A stretch of 64,000 bases of DNA from Thermoflexus sp. Lineage in GTDB: Bacteria > Chloroflexota > Anaerolineae > Thermoflexales > Thermoflexaceae. Positions within the stretch are counted from its first letter, which is position 1. Each line of letters opens with the position of its first letter. The stretch covers positions 62,001 through 126,000 of the forward strand of contig NZ_DAOUCJ010000075.1 of the NCBI RefSeq assembly GCF_034432235.1, written 5' to 3'. Of this stretch, positions 25,086 through 33,728 are shown piece after piece. The notes beneath the pieces are model-generated. The model was not told the DNA's origin and ran no database searches. It saw nothing but the letters and a program-made list of their open reading frames with translations. Both the position numbers and the translations under genes were made by a program.

Positions 25086-28000
25086 TCAGAGGTCGATGGC
25101 GGTGGTCACCGCCTCCGCCAGCGTGGGCCCTGCGCCGCCACGGGACATGGCCTCTATCCCACGCTTCTCGGCGTAATACCGGAACCCGGTCCCGGCCGGG
25201 ATCAGACGACCGATGATCACGTTCTCCTTTAAACCGCGCAGCTCATCGATCTTGCCCTCCAGAGCCGTCCCGGCCAGCACCCGAATGGTGTGCTGGAAGG
25301 AAGCAGCCGACAGGAACGAATCCGTCGCCAGGGCCGCTTTGGTGATGCCGAGCAGGACCTGCTGGGCGGTGGCCGGGCGCTTGCCCTCGGCAACCAGCCG
25401 GGCGTTGATGTCCTGGAGGATCAGACGATCCACCAGATCGCCGGGCAGGAAATCGGTGTCGCCCGGGTTGATGATCTGGACCTTGCTCAGCATCTTGCGG
25501 ATGATGATCTCGAAGTGCTTGTCATTGATGTTCACGCCCTGAGAGCGATAAACCTTCTGGAGCTCGCTGAGCAGGTAGAGCTGCACGGCCTCACGCCCCA
25601 GCAGCCGCAGGATCCGATGCGGGTTCTTGGGCCCCTCGGTCAGCGCGTCCCCGGCTTTCACCCGCTGCCCTTCCTCCACCAGCAAGCGGGCGGTGGCGGG
25701 CACCTCATATTCCCGCTCCTCCCGGAGCTCATAGACCACCTTCAGCGGCTCGCCCTTCTGGTAAACCACACGCCCGCTGTGCCTGGCGGTGATCTGCTGA
25801 TCCCCCCGGCTGGCCAGCAGCTGGCCTTCGACGACCTCCTGGCCATCCTCCACCTTGATCGACCAGTTGCCGGGGATCTCATAGAGGTCTTCCTTCCGCT
25901 CGCTCTTCACGATGCGAATCCGCCGCCCTCCTTCTTCCGTGCGGTAGATGTGGACGATGCCATCGATGTCCGCCATCAGGCCCTCGCCCTTAGGATGCCG
26001 GCGAGCCTCGAAGAGCTCTTCCACCCGCGGCAGACCCTGGGTGATATCGGCCACGCCCGCCACGCCGCCCGTGTGGAAGGTCCGCAGGGTCAGCTGGGTC
26101 CCGGGCTCGCCGATGGACTGGGCGGCGATGATCCCTACGGCCGTGCCCACCTCCACCAGCCGGCCCGTCCCGAGATCGCGCCCATAGCAAAGGGCACAGA
26201 CCCCGTAGCGCAGCTGACAGGTCATGGGCGAGCGGACATACACCTCCTGGACGCCCGCCTTCTCAATGCGCTCCGCCAGCCCTTCATCCAGGAGCACGCC
26301 GGTATCGGCGATCAGCGCGCCGGTCCGGGGATCGAAAACCGGCGCGGCAAGGACGCGGCCGAAGATGCGCTCCCGCATGGTCTGGCCGCCGACATCGTCG
26401 GTGGCTCGGATCCAGATGCCAGAGCGAGTGCCGCAATCGTGGGCATTGATGATCACATCTTGAGCCACATCCACCAGGCGGCGGGTCAGGTAGCCGGCAT
26501 CGGCGGTGCGCAAAGCCGTGTCGGCCAGGCCTTTCCGGGCGCCGTGCGTCGAGATGAAATATTCAATCGTGGTCAACCCCTCCCGGAAATTCGAACGAAT
26601 CGGAAGCTCGATGATCCGGCCGGTGGGGTCGGCCATCAGGCCGCGCATCCCGGCCAGCTGCGCCACCGGCTGGAAGCCGCCCTTGGTGGCGCCCGAGAGG
26701 GCCATGATCGCCACGTTGTTATCCGGGCTCATCGTTTGCTTCACCGCCTCGGCGATCTCATTGGTCGCCCGCTGCCACAAGTCGATCACCCGGTTATAGC
26801 GCTCCTCCTCCGTCAGCAGCCCCCGCCGATACTGGCGCTCCACCTCGGCCACCAGAGCCTCATAACGGGCCAGCACATCCCGCTTGGCCGGCGGGATGGG
26901 AAGGTCAGCCACAGCGATGGTCACGCCCGAGCGGGTGGCATACCGGAAGCCGATGTCCTTCAGCCGGTCCACCATCTCCACCGTGGCCTCCGGTCCCAGC
27001 CACTGGAAGCACTGGGCCACCAGATCTTTGAGCCGGCCCTTGTCCATCGTTTCATTCACAAAGCGCAACCCCTCAGGCAACACCAGATTGAAGAGGGCTC
27101 GCCCGACCGTGGTCTCAATCAGGCGCCGGCGAGGCTTGCCATCCGGATACCGCTGGCCGTGTTCATCGTAGACCGTATCCGTGTAGACCCGGATCGGGGT
27201 ATGCAGCGAGATCTTGCCCAGATGATAGGCCAGCTCAACCTCTTCCAGGCTCATAAAGACTTTGTGGGTCTCCGTCTGGCCGTTCGGAGGGGTCATCGTC
27301 AGATAGTAGCAGCCCAACACCATATCCTTGGTGGGGCCGACCACCGGCTCACCGTTGGCCGGCAGCAGCAGGTTTTTGCTGGACAGCATCAGGTTCCGGG
27401 CCTCCCAGACGGCCATATCGGAAAGCGGGACGTGGACAGCCATCTGGTCCCCGTCGAAGTCGGCATTGAAGGCCGCACACACCAGCGGGTGGATCTGGAT
27501 CGCCTTGCCCTCCACCAGCACCGGTTCGAACGCCTGGATCCCCAGGCGGTGGAGGGTGGGAGCCCGGTTGAGGAGCACCGGCCGTTCCTTGATCGCCTCC
27601 TCCAACACCTCCCAGACCTCCGGCCGCTGGCGCTCGATCAGCCGTCGGGCGCCCTTGATGTTGGCCGCATAGTTATACTGGATGAGCTTGGCGATCACGA
27701 ACGGCTTGTAGAGCTCCAGAGCCATGGACTTGGGGAGACCGCACTGGTGGAGCTTCAGCTGCGGCCCCACCACGATCACCGAACGCCCGGAGTAATCCAC
27801 CCGCTTGCCCAGCAGGTTCCGGCGGAAACGCCCCTTCTTCCCCCGCAGCATATCGCTGAGGGATTTCAGCTCGCGACGCCCGCGGCGGGACATCGCCTTG
27901 CCCCGCTGCGAGTTGTCAATGAGGGCATCCACCGCCTCCTGGAGCATACGCTTCTCATTGCGGATGATGACATCAGGGGCACCCAGCTCCAGCAGGCGCT

Positions 28001-29339
28001 TCAGACGGTTGTTCCGGTTGATCACCCGGCGGTAGAGGTCGTTCAGATCCGACGTGGCAAAGCGCCCGCCGTCCAGCTGAACCATGGGCCGCAAATCCGG
28101 CGGGAGGACCGGCAGGACCCTCAGGATCATCCACTCGGGACGGTTGCCGCTTCGCAGGAAGGCGCGGACAATCTGAAGGCGCTTGATGGCCTTTTTGCGA
28201 CGCTGCTTGGATTTGGCCTGCCGGATCTCCTGCCACAGCTCCTTGGCCATCTGCTCCAGATCCAGGCGCTGCAGGATCTCCAGGAAAGCCTCCGCCCCCA
28301 TCTCCGCCTTGAAGACCTGGCCCCACTTGCTCTTCAACTCGCGGTACTTGTTCTCCCCCAAGAACTGGAGGGGGGCGAGGCTCACCAGCTCATCGCGCTC
28401 CGCTTGAACCCGCTGACGCAGGGCCTCCACCTCACGGGCGGCCTGATCCTTCAAAGCAGCGATCTTCTCCTCCGCGGCCTCCCGCAGGGCCTTCAGGGTT
28501 TCCTCCGTTTTCGCCAGAGCCCGGGAGCGCTCCGCCGCCTCCTTCTCCTTAATCCGGTTCAGCTGCTCCTCCAGGATCCGCTTCAGGACAGCCAGATGCT
28601 CCCGGGTCACCGTCTCCCCGGCGTCCGCAATCACCTCGCCGGTAGGCTCGAAGACAACAGGAGCGCGGATCGTCTTGCCCAGCCGTTCCTCCAGCCGGGC
28701 CTGAGTGCGCTGCGCTTCCCGCATGAGTGCTTCTACTTCGGCATCCCATTTCTCCTCAATGCGTGCTTCCCGATCCGCCAGCTTCTGCCGCTCCCGCTCC
28801 TCCAGCTTCTGAACCTTTGAGAGGAGCACCTCGATTTCTTTCTGGTATTTCGCTTCAATGGCGCGGCGTTCGCGTTCGAAGTCCTCCTCCAGGCGCTTCA
28901 GAGCCCGCTGCCGGGCCTCCTCGTCAACGAAGGTAATCACATACTGGGCGAAATAAAGAACCCGATCCAGGTTACGGCGGGAGATGTCAAGCAGCAACCC
29001 CAGGTAAGAGGGAACGCGACGGGTATACCAGATGTGGGCCACCGGGGCGGCCAGCGTAATATGCCCCATCCGCTCGCGGCGCACTGTCGCGCGGGTTACC
29101 TCCACGCCGCATTTCTCGCAGACAATGCCCTTATAACGGGGACCTTTATACTTGCCGCAGTAGCATTGATAATCCCGGGTGGGACCGAAGATCACCTCAC
29201 AGAACAGACCATCCTTCTCCGGCCGCAACCGGCGATAGTTGATGGTCTCCGGCTTGGTCACCTCGCCGTAGGACCAGGAGAGGATTTGCTCTGGCGATGC
29301 CAGCGAGATCCGCAGGGCGCGAAATTCCTTAGCCTCCAC
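25086..29339 (-). CDS. rpoC: DNA-directed RNA polymerase subunit beta'
   Basis: The protein is 1417 residues from a GTG at 29339. This start is chosen because GAGGAGG lies 5 nt upstream and the product then begins MEAKEFRALRISLASPEQI, like other beta' chains. A TTG at 29360 has no good ribosome site. Zn-ribbon 1 (CYCGKY...CEKCGVEV) comes first, then the catalytic NADFDGDQM motif, the bridge-helix/trigger-loop region, and the second Zn site (CGTRSG...CALCYGRDLG). Residues about 135-316 form a charged coiled-coil insertion with an embedded beta-rich segment (PVVFEPTGEVIADAGETVT), placed where Thermus has its beta' insertion. rpoB is not adjacent, which is unusual. Confidence 0.97.
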   Translation of the reverse strand: MEAKEFRALRISLASPEQILSWSYGEVTKPETINYRRLRPEKDGLFCEVIFGPTRDYQCYCGKYKGPRYKGIVCEKCGVEVTRATVRRERMGHITLAAPVAHIWYTRRVPSYLGLLLDISRRNLDRVLYFAQYVITFVDEEARQRALKRLEEDFERERRAIEAKYQKEIEVLLSKVQKLEERERQKLADREARIEEKWDAEVEALMREAQRTQARLEERLGKTIRAPVVFEPTGEVIADAGETVTREHLAVLKRILEEQLNRIKEKEAAERSRALAKTEETLKALREAAEEKIAALKDQAAREVEALRQRVQAERDELVSLAPLQFLGENKYRELKSKWGQVFKAEMGAEAFLEILQRLDLEQMAKELWQEIRQAKSKQRRKKAIKRLQIVRAFLRSGNRPEWMILRVLPVLPPDLRPMVQLDGGRFATSDLNDLYRRVINRNNRLKRLLELGAPDVIIRNEKRMLQEAVDALIDNSQRGKAMSRRGRRELKSLSDMLRGKKGRFRRNLLGKRVDYSGRSVIVVGPQLKLHQCGLPKSMALELYKPFVIAKLIQYNYAANIKGARRLIERQRPEVWEVLEEAIKERPVLLNRAPTLHRLGIQAFEPVLVEGKAIQIHPLVCAAFNADFDGDQMAVHVPLSDMAVWEARNLMLSSKNLLLPANGEPVVGPTKDMVLGCYYLTMTPPNGQTETHKVFMSLEEVELAYHLGKISLHTPIRVYTDTVYDEHGQRYPDGKPRRRLIETTVGRALFNLVLPEGLRFVNETMDKGRLKDLVAQCFQWLGPEATVEMVDRLKDIGFRYATRSGVTIAVADLPIPPAKRDVLARYEALVAEVERQYRRGLLTEEERYNRVIDLWQRATNEIAEAVKQTMSPDNNVAIMALSGATKGGFQPVAQLAGMRGLMADPTGRIIELPIRSNFREGLTTIEYFISTHGARKGLADTALRTADAGYLTRRLVDVAQDVIINAHDCGTRSGIWIRATDDVGGQTMRERIFGRVLAAPVFDPRTGALIADTGVLLDEGLAERIEKAGVQEVYVRSPMTCQLRYGVCALCYGRDLGTGRLVEVGTAVGIIAAQSIGEPGTQLTLRTFHTGGVAGVADITQGLPRVEELFEARRHPKGEGLMADIDGIVHIYRTEEGGRRIRIVKSERKEDLYEIPGNWSIKVEDGQEVVEGQLLASRGDQQITARHSGRVVYQKGEPLKVVYELREEREYEVPATARLLVEEGQRVKAGDALTEGPKNPHRILRLLGREAVQLYLLSELQKVYRSQGVNINDKHFEIIIRKMLSKVQIINPGDTDFLPGDLVDRLILQDINARLVAEGKRPATAQQVLLGITKAALATDSFLSAASFQHTIRVLAGTALEGKIDELRGLKENVIIGRLIPAGTGFRYYAEKRGIEAMSRGGAGPTLAEAVTTAIDL

Positions 29340-29752
29340 AGGTGCCTCCTCTGAGGACAAGTCGCATCCCTATTTCAGCTTCAACAGCGAATTCAGGGGT
29401 GGAGCGGCCAGGCTACCCATTCCTCCATCTTGATCTCCTGTCCAGAAGACCGCAGGAAGACGATCAAAAGCCATGACCGTCGGCCAAATGCAGGCAAAAT
29501 CTTCCCACCTCTCGATGACCATGAAAACCGAGCGGGATTGGAATGGGGATCATGCGTCCAGATCACACCATGATTTCCATACAATGGGAAGATGGGATTC
29601 TCCGCCCTGGCTGGATCAAAAAGAGGCGATCCTCGATAGCTCTTCCTTATAAAAGACAACAAAAGATCCCCCCCTGACGCTTCCAAGCCAGGGATTGGAT
29701 CCTCTCCAACAGGGTTCGCACAGGAACTGGGTCTTCATGAGGGCTGTTTCTC
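29340..29752 (-). other. Long rpoC leader without a convincing gene
   Basis: About 410 nt separate the probable rpoC promoter from its start codon. The stretch is less GC-rich than its surroundings. One open frame (29393-29686, minus, TTG start, 97 codons) encodes a low-complexity basic peptide. I do not recognise it, and it lacks a Shine-Dalgarno, so I do not call it a gene. The leader could hold regulatory structure for RNA polymerase synthesis, but no strong hairpin stands out. Confidence 0.45.
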
Positions 29753-29781
29753 ACTATAGCGGGAAGGGGGGGTTTTGTCAA
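29753..29781 (-). promoter_or_regulatory. Probable rpoC promoter
   Basis: On the minus strand TTGACA (29776-29781), a 17-nt spacer and TATAGT (29753-29758) match the consensus at 11 of 12 positions. An 11-bp inverted repeat (GCGGGAAGGGG/CCCCTTCCCGC, 29759-29800) starts next to the -10, spans the spacer and -35, and could modulate access. Confidence 0.78.
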
Positions 29782-29958
29782 ATTTACGCCCCTTCCCGCC
29801 CGGCGGGTATGGAGGGATCCGAATCGCCCACCGGTGTAGCGGAAGGCTGGTGCGGAAGCACCGCCTGCCCGAGGAGGTGTCCCTCGTGACCAGCGGGGGC
29901 CGCTTCAGCGGCAATGTGAGGAAATATCTTTTAGGGTCCAGCCGGGCGCGACTTCCGT

Positions 29959-29964
29959 TATAAT
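29959..29964 (+). promoter_or_regulatory. -10 element (TATAAT) for the membrane protein-ytxH genes
   Basis: A perfect TATAAT lies 50 nt upstream of the chosen start at 30014. The -35 region is poor. The ATG that overlaps this box cannot serve as a start, which supports the downstream start codon. Confidence 0.5.
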
Positions 29965-30013
29965 GGGAGGGGAGCGGCTTTGGCATCCGCAAATCGGAGA
30001 ACCGAGGCTTCCG

Positions 30014-30403
30014 ATGCGTCGCTGGCCTCCCATCGGCTGGATCCTGCTGGGTCTGGTGGCCATAGCCCTGTTTGTGGCCTTCCTAGTCTTTCTTTACATG
30101 CACCCGGCCATCGCCGCGGTCCTGCGGGATATTTTGATCATCGCCCTCACCTTCCAGTTGATTCTGCTTGGCGCTGTGACAATCGTTCTGATTTACCGTC
30201 TCATCCGCCTCGTCGATTGGTTGGAGCAGGAGGTCCAGCCAATCCTCCAGCGCGCCCGGGAGACGGTCGATACCGTATATGGGACCAGCGCCTTCCTGGG
30301 CCGGCGTCTGGCCCGTCCGACCATTGAAGCGGCCAGTGTGGCGGCTGGCGTCGCTCATGCGCTGCGAACGCTGATCCGCCTGCTGCGCGGCCGATCGAAT
30401 TGA
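30014..30403 (+). CDS. Small membrane protein of unknown function
   Basis: A 129-residue protein with two close hydrophobic segments (about residues 7-29 and 38-62) and then an amphipathic basic helix containing EVQPILQRARETVDTVYGTSAFLGRRLARP. The overall plan recalls DUF948-like envelope proteins, which also precede YtxH genes, but I cannot assign the family with confidence. The start at 30014 is preferred since upstream in-frame ATG overlaps a -10 box. It is followed by ytxH after 62 nt, probably in one unit. Confidence 0.7.
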   Translation: MRRWPPIGWILLGLVAIALFVAFLVFLYMHPAIAAVLRDILIIALTFQLILLGAVTIVLIYRLIRLVDWLEQEVQPILQRARETVDTVYGTSAFLGRRLARPTIEAASVAAGVAHALRTLIRLLRGRSN

Positions 30404-30465
30404 TGGGATGGCAAGGATGAGGTTAACGATCAAGCCCCCAATCTTTATGATGATGGAGGTGACTT

Positions 30466-30792
30466 ATGGCGGAGCGGGAGCAGGGTGGAGCGTTCGGGGC
30501 TTTTCTGGCCGGGTTCCTGACCGGGGCCCTGGTGGGCGCCGTGGCGGCCTTGCTGTTTGCGCCCCGCTCAGGCGAGGAGACCCGACGGCTGCTGCAAGAA
30601 CGGGGGATTGAACTGAAAACGCACGCAGAGGAACTGACGACGCAGGCCCGTTCCCAGGCGGAGGCTGCACTGATGGAGGCCCGCCGACGGGCGGAGGAGG
30701 CCGCGGCGGAAGCGCGCCGCCGCGCGGAGGAGCTTCGCAAATGGCTGGAGGAAAGCCGGGCCCGATTTGAGCAAATGATGGCCCAGCGTTAA
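30466..30792 (+). CDS. YtxH domain-containing protein
   Basis: A 108-residue protein. The N-terminal YtxH motif FLAGFLTGALVGAVAALLFAPRSGEETR forms a glycine-zipper membrane segment followed by the conserved APxSGxETR. A long Ala/Glu/Arg heptad-rich coiled coil occupies about residues 42-108. YtxH proteins are linked with general stress in Bacillus, and the biochemical role is unknown. GGAGGTGAC precedes the ATG by 5 nt. It lies in a cluster of three small genes ahead of infC. Confidence 0.87.
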   Translation: MAEREQGGAFGAFLAGFLTGALVGAVAALLFAPRSGEETRRLLQERGIELKTHAEELTTQARSQAEAALMEARRRAEEAAAEARRRAEELRKWLEESRARFEQMMAQR

Positions 30793-30858
30793 GGCGCCAC
30801 GCCTCCAGCCACCGGCGAATCGTCCACAGAGGGAACCGCATCCTGAAGGAGCGCGCGA

Positions 30859-31101
30859 TTGGGCTCAACGGAGGATTGGGTGCTGGTCTATGAGGCGGGG
30901 AACCTGATCGAGGGCCAGATGGTGCAGGCCCGACTGGAGCAGGAAGGAATCCCCGCCCGGCTTCGCTACGAAGCTATTCATACGCTGATCGCGTCCACCT
31001 TCCATCGGGTCGAGGTCCTGGTCCCGACCGAGTGGGCGGAGCAGGCCCGAGAGCTGCTGTCGCCAGGATCTCTCCCTCCCCTCTCCGATCGACCCGATTA
31101 G
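30859..31101 (+). CDS. DUF2007-like small protein, TTG start
   Basis: An 80-residue cytoplasmic protein. WVLVYEAGNLIEGQMVQARLEQEGIPAR followed by VEVLVPTEWAEQARELL matches the DUF2007 (putative signal-transducing, ferredoxin-like) pattern in which an 'iea..ik..Leaegi.a' helix is followed by a 'V.V...d...A...l' strand-helix. The TTG at 30859 is chosen because GAAGGAG lies 8 nt upstream and no ATG is available. The function is unknown. Confidence 0.75.
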   Translation: MGSTEDWVLVYEAGNLIEGQMVQARLEQEGIPARLRYEAIHTLIASTFHRVEVLVPTEWAEQARELLSPGSLPPLSDRPD

Positions 31102-31322
31102 CCAAGAGCCTGGGAGCCCGACGGAGCTGCGAAAGAGCGAATCCCCTTCTCCCTGGGGGTCAAGGGGAGCGCCCCTGTGTGCTTCCTTTGGCCCCCCGAA
31201 GCCTTGCGTCAAATCCTCCATGGGCAACTCCAAATCTCCATGACCTCAAAGTCCCTATCCAAGCCGAACCGCGAACGTGCAAGCCCTGAACCCTATGGAA
31301 AAGCCTCGCTGGGATTTCCGGG

Positions 31323-31351
31323 TTGACGTTCAGGCGGCCCCATGTTATGAT
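31323..31351 (+). promoter_or_regulatory. Promoter of infC-rpmI-rplT
   Basis: TTGACG (31323-31328), a 17-nt spacer and TATGAT (31346-31351), each one base from consensus. The predicted transcription start is near 31358, leaving a leader of about 29 nt with a strong Shine-Dalgarno. Confidence 0.85.
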
Positions 31352-31386
31352 CTTCTCCGACATCCTCTCCCAGGAAGGAGGAGCAT

Positions 31387-31989
31387 ATTTCCGCGCGGAA
31401 ATATCGTGTCAATGAGGCAATCCGGGCGCGCCAGGTCCGGTTGATCGGCCCGGATGGAAAGCAGATCGGTGTGGTTTCCTTGATGGAGGCGCTCGCTGCG
31501 GCGCGCCAGTATGGCCTGGATCTGGTGGAGGTCGCCCCCCAGGCCGACCCGCCGGTCTGCCGCATCATGGATTACGGCAAGTTCCTCTACGAGCAGGCGA
31601 AGAAAGAACGGGAGGCCCGTAAGGCGCTGAAACAGATTGTCGTGAAAGAGATCCGCCTGCGGCCCACCACGGATCCCCACCATGTTGGATTCAAGGTGCG
31701 GGATGCCCGGCGTTTTCTCAACGATGGCAACAAGGTCAAGGTCCAGGTTCGGATGCGGGGGCGCGAGATGATGCACCTGCAGCTGGCCACGGAGATGCTC
31801 CAGCGTTTCGCGGAGCAGGTGGCCGATGTGGGAATGGTGGAGACCCCACCCAGTATGGAGGGCCAGAGCATGGTGATGGTGCTGGCCCCCCTGCGTCGGA
31901 AGGGAGGGCAGCCGGCGGAACGGAAAGCGGAATCCAGCCCGGAGGTGATCGAAGGTGCCCAAGATTCGGACCCACAAGGCGACCGCTAA
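31387..31989 (+). CDS. infC: Translation initiation factor IF-3, AUU start
   Basis: A 200-residue factor that prevents premature 30S-50S joining and checks the start codon. The codon at 31387 is ATT, with AGGAGGAG 5 nt upstream, and the product then reads I-SARKYRVNEAIRARQVRLIGP, which is the correct family N-terminus. The first standard start (TTG 31441) would delete this conserved stretch. AUU is the classic infC start that lets IF-3 repress its own translation. The N-domain spans about residues 1-80, then a lysine/arginine linker, then the C-domain (VKEIRLRPTTDPHHVGFKVRDARRFL). It overlaps rpmI by 35 nt. Confidence 0.95.
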   Translation: MSARKYRVNEAIRARQVRLIGPDGKQIGVVSLMEALAAARQYGLDLVEVAPQADPPVCRIMDYGKFLYEQAKKEREARKALKQIVVKEIRLRPTTDPHHVGFKVRDARRFLNDGNKVKVQVRMRGREMMHLQLATEMLQRFAEQVADVGMVETPPSMEGQSMVMVLAPLRRKGGQPAERKAESSPEVIEGAQDSDPQGDR

Positions 31990-32167
31990 GCGGCTTCGCT
32001 ATACCGGGAGCGGGAAGCTGGTGCGCGCGAAGATCGGCCGCAGCCACCTGCGGCGCAAGCGCGCCAAACGCACCAAGCGGCTCTACGATGAGATGCTCAC
32101 CGTGACCGAGCCCTTCGTTTATAAGCAGGTGAAGCGGCTGGCCCCCTATCTGGACAAGAAAGATTAA
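31955..32167 (+). CDS. rpmI: Ribosomal protein bL35
   Basis: A 70-residue basic protein of the 50S subunit. PKIRTHKATAKRLRYTGSGKLVRAKIGRSHLRRKRAKRTKR is diagnostic of L35. The start is GTG at 31955, with GGAGGTGATCGAA before it, inside the infC end. Overlap with infC suggests translational coupling. The family is usually 62-66 residues, so this copy is slightly long at the C-terminus. Confidence 0.97.
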   Translation: MPKIRTHKATAKRLRYTGSGKLVRAKIGRSHLRRKRAKRTKRLYDEMLTVTEPFVYKQVKRLAPYLDKKD

Positions 32168-32207
32168 TGGGGCCAGTTGTTCCATCCTTCAGCGAAGAGA
32201 TTTACGG

Positions 32208-32241
32208 GCTGGGGCGCTGCTGAACGGGGCGCCCCAGCTTT
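32208..32241 (+). terminator. Terminator-like hairpin between rpmI and rplT
   Basis: A perfect 10-bp stem GCTGGGGCGC/GCGCCCCAGC closes an 11-nt loop and is followed by TTT. It lies 41 nt after rpmI, inside an operon where these genes are normally adjacent. It may partly end the transcript or form part of an L20-responsive leader. Confidence 0.6.
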
Positions 32242-32414
32242 CCCGATGAAGTGGAAGTCGCGTCACTAGTCTATTGGTGAGGTCTTTTGGGGAGAGAGTG
32301 CCTCATCTCCCAAATATGGGAGCACAGCCGCGCCAGTCCTGAATTCCGGTGGGGGTGTCTCCGGCACCCTACGCTCAGCCGGATATCTTTTCGCGCATAT
32401 AGGGGGAAGTTGCG
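32242..32414 (+). promoter_or_regulatory. Structured leader of rplT (candidate autoregulatory element)
   Basis: This 173-nt stretch upstream of rplT contains GGGAGA/TCTCCC with an inner GAG/CTC (about 32291-32312) and GGGTG/CACCC within a CCGG-CCGG clamp (about 32347-32383). L20 is known to repress its own operon through leader RNA in other bacteria. Whether this RNA mimics the 23S binding site is not visible by eye. Confidence 0.4.
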
Positions 32415-32777
32415 ATGACTCGTGTGAAAAGCAGCGTCACGAATCGCCGTCGACACAAGAAGGTTCTGAAGATGGTGGAAGGCCAGCGGGGATCCCGCAG
32501 CCGGCATTACCGGCGAGCTCACGAGGCGATGATTAAATCCCTCGCTTACGCCTATCGCCATCGGCGGGAGCGCAAACGGGATTTCCGCCGCCTCTGGATT
32601 ATGCGGATCAATGCCGCAGCCCGTCAGAACGGCCTCTCCTACAGCCGGTTGATGGCTGGGCTGCGGGCCGCCGGGATCGCCATCAATCGCAAGATCCTGG
32701 CGGATCTGGCCGTCCGGGATGCGGCCGCCTTCGCCCGGCTGGTCGAAACCGCTCGTCAGGCGCTGGGCCTTGCCTGA
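32415..32777 (+). CDS. rplT: Ribosomal protein bL20
   Basis: A 120-residue 50S assembly protein that binds 23S rRNA early. TRVKSSVTNRRRHKKVLKM, the GSRSRHYRRAHEAM stretch and RDFRRLWIMRINAAAR are diagnostic. The length is normal (117-120). The ATG follows GGGGGAAG by 6 nt. It is preceded by an unusual 247-nt gap after rpmI. Confidence 0.97.
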   Translation: MTRVKSSVTNRRRHKKVLKMVEGQRGSRSRHYRRAHEAMIKSLAYAYRHRRERKRDFRRLWIMRINAAARQNGLSYSRLMAGLRAAGIAINRKILADLAVRDAAAFARLVETARQALGLA

Positions 32778-32933
32778 GGGTTCGGATTCCCCTGCCGAAA
32801 GCTTCGGGGGGAGGATGGAGCAACCCCGGCGCTCTGCCATGCCTTCCAGGGTGTTCCTTTCGTCTCATCATCGCCTTCTCACCAGCGGAGGAGGGCCGGA
32901 AAGCCCGGCGGAGGAGTCTTATCCAATTTCCAT

Positions 32934-33728
32934 ATGCTCCGGATCACCAGTCCCTCCAATGAGAAGGTCAAGCGGGTGCGGGCGCTCCTGGAACAGCGGA
33001 AAGCTCGTCGCGTCTACCGGCAGATGGTTCTGGAAAGCCCGCGCCTGATCGACGAGGCCCTGCATTTCAACGCCCATCATCCGGAATACCGCCTCCTTTT
33101 CGCGTTCTATGCGGATCCCACCCCCCGCGCTCAGGAGACCCTGGCCCGCCTTCAGGCAGCCGGGGTACCCTGTTATGAGGTCACCCCCGCGATCCTTCGG
33201 ATGTGCACGGAGGCGGAGACCCCCCAGGGGGTGATCGCCGTAGCGCCGATCCCGGAACTTCCCTGGCCCGCCTCGCCGACCTTCCTGGTCCTCCTCGATC
33301 GGGTTCAGGAGCCCGGGAATGTGGGCGCTGTGTTGCGCAGCGCGGCGGCGGCGGGAGCGGAAGGGATGATCATCCCGCCGGGAACCGCCGATCCGTGGCA
33401 TCCGAAGGCGGTGCGGGCGGCCGCGGGCGCCCATTTCGTTCTGCCCGTGCGCCCGGCCTCCTGGACGGAAATCCCTTCTCTCGTGAAGGGCACCACCATC
33501 TGGCTCGCGACACCCGGAGGCACGCACACCTACCTGGAGGTCGACTGGCGGGAGCCCGTGACGCTGATCCTGGGGGGTGAAGCGGCAGGCCCCGGGCCGG
33601 AGGCGCAACATCTGTCCCATCGCACCGTGCGGATCCCGATGGCGCGGGGGATGGAGTCCCTCAACGTCGCCGTCGCCGCGGCCCTTCTCCTCTATGAGGT
33701 TGCCCGCCAGCGGGGATGGATCCCATGA
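32934..33728 (+). CDS. TrmH/SpoU-family RNA 2'-O-methyltransferase
   Basis: A 264-residue SPOUT enzyme using S-adenosylmethionine. An N-terminal substrate-binding domain (about residues 1-100, starting ITSPSNEKVKRVRALLEQRKAR) precedes the knotted catalytic domain with motif 1 LLDRVQEPGNVGAVLRSAAAAG, motif 2 LILGGEAAG and motif 3 RIPMARGMESLNVAVAAALLLYE. The plan fits 23S rRNA ribose methyltransferases that act on G2251- or G2553-type sites (TsnR/RlmB group). The target is not determined. It often follows rplT in Chloroflexi and Firmicutes, as it does here. Confidence 0.9.
   Translation: MLRITSPSNEKVKRVRALLEQRKARRVYRQMVLESPRLIDEALHFNAHHPEYRLLFAFYADPTPRAQETLARLQAAGVPCYEVTPAILRMCTEAETPQGVIAVAPIPELPWPASPTFLVLLDRVQEPGNVGAVLRSAAAAGAEGMIIPPGTADPWHPKAVRAAAGAHFVLPVRPASWTEIPSLVKGTTIWLATPGGTHTYLEVDWREPVTLILGGEAAGPGPEAQHLSHRTVRIPMARGMESLNVAVAAALLLYEVARQRGWIP

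Noticed and set aside
25290..28820. 1176-codon open frame antisense to rpoC
   Set aside because: It is a composition-driven shadow of rpoC in GC-rich DNA; the encoded protein has biased His/Gln/Leu content and no domain.
29393..29686. 97-codon open frame in the rpoC leader
   Set aside because: It has a TTG start without a ribosome site, low-complexity product and no recognisable family.
29963..29965. ATG at 29963 as start of the small membrane protein
   Set aside because: It overlaps a TATAAT box and would precede or coincide with the transcription start; the ATG at 30014 is used instead.
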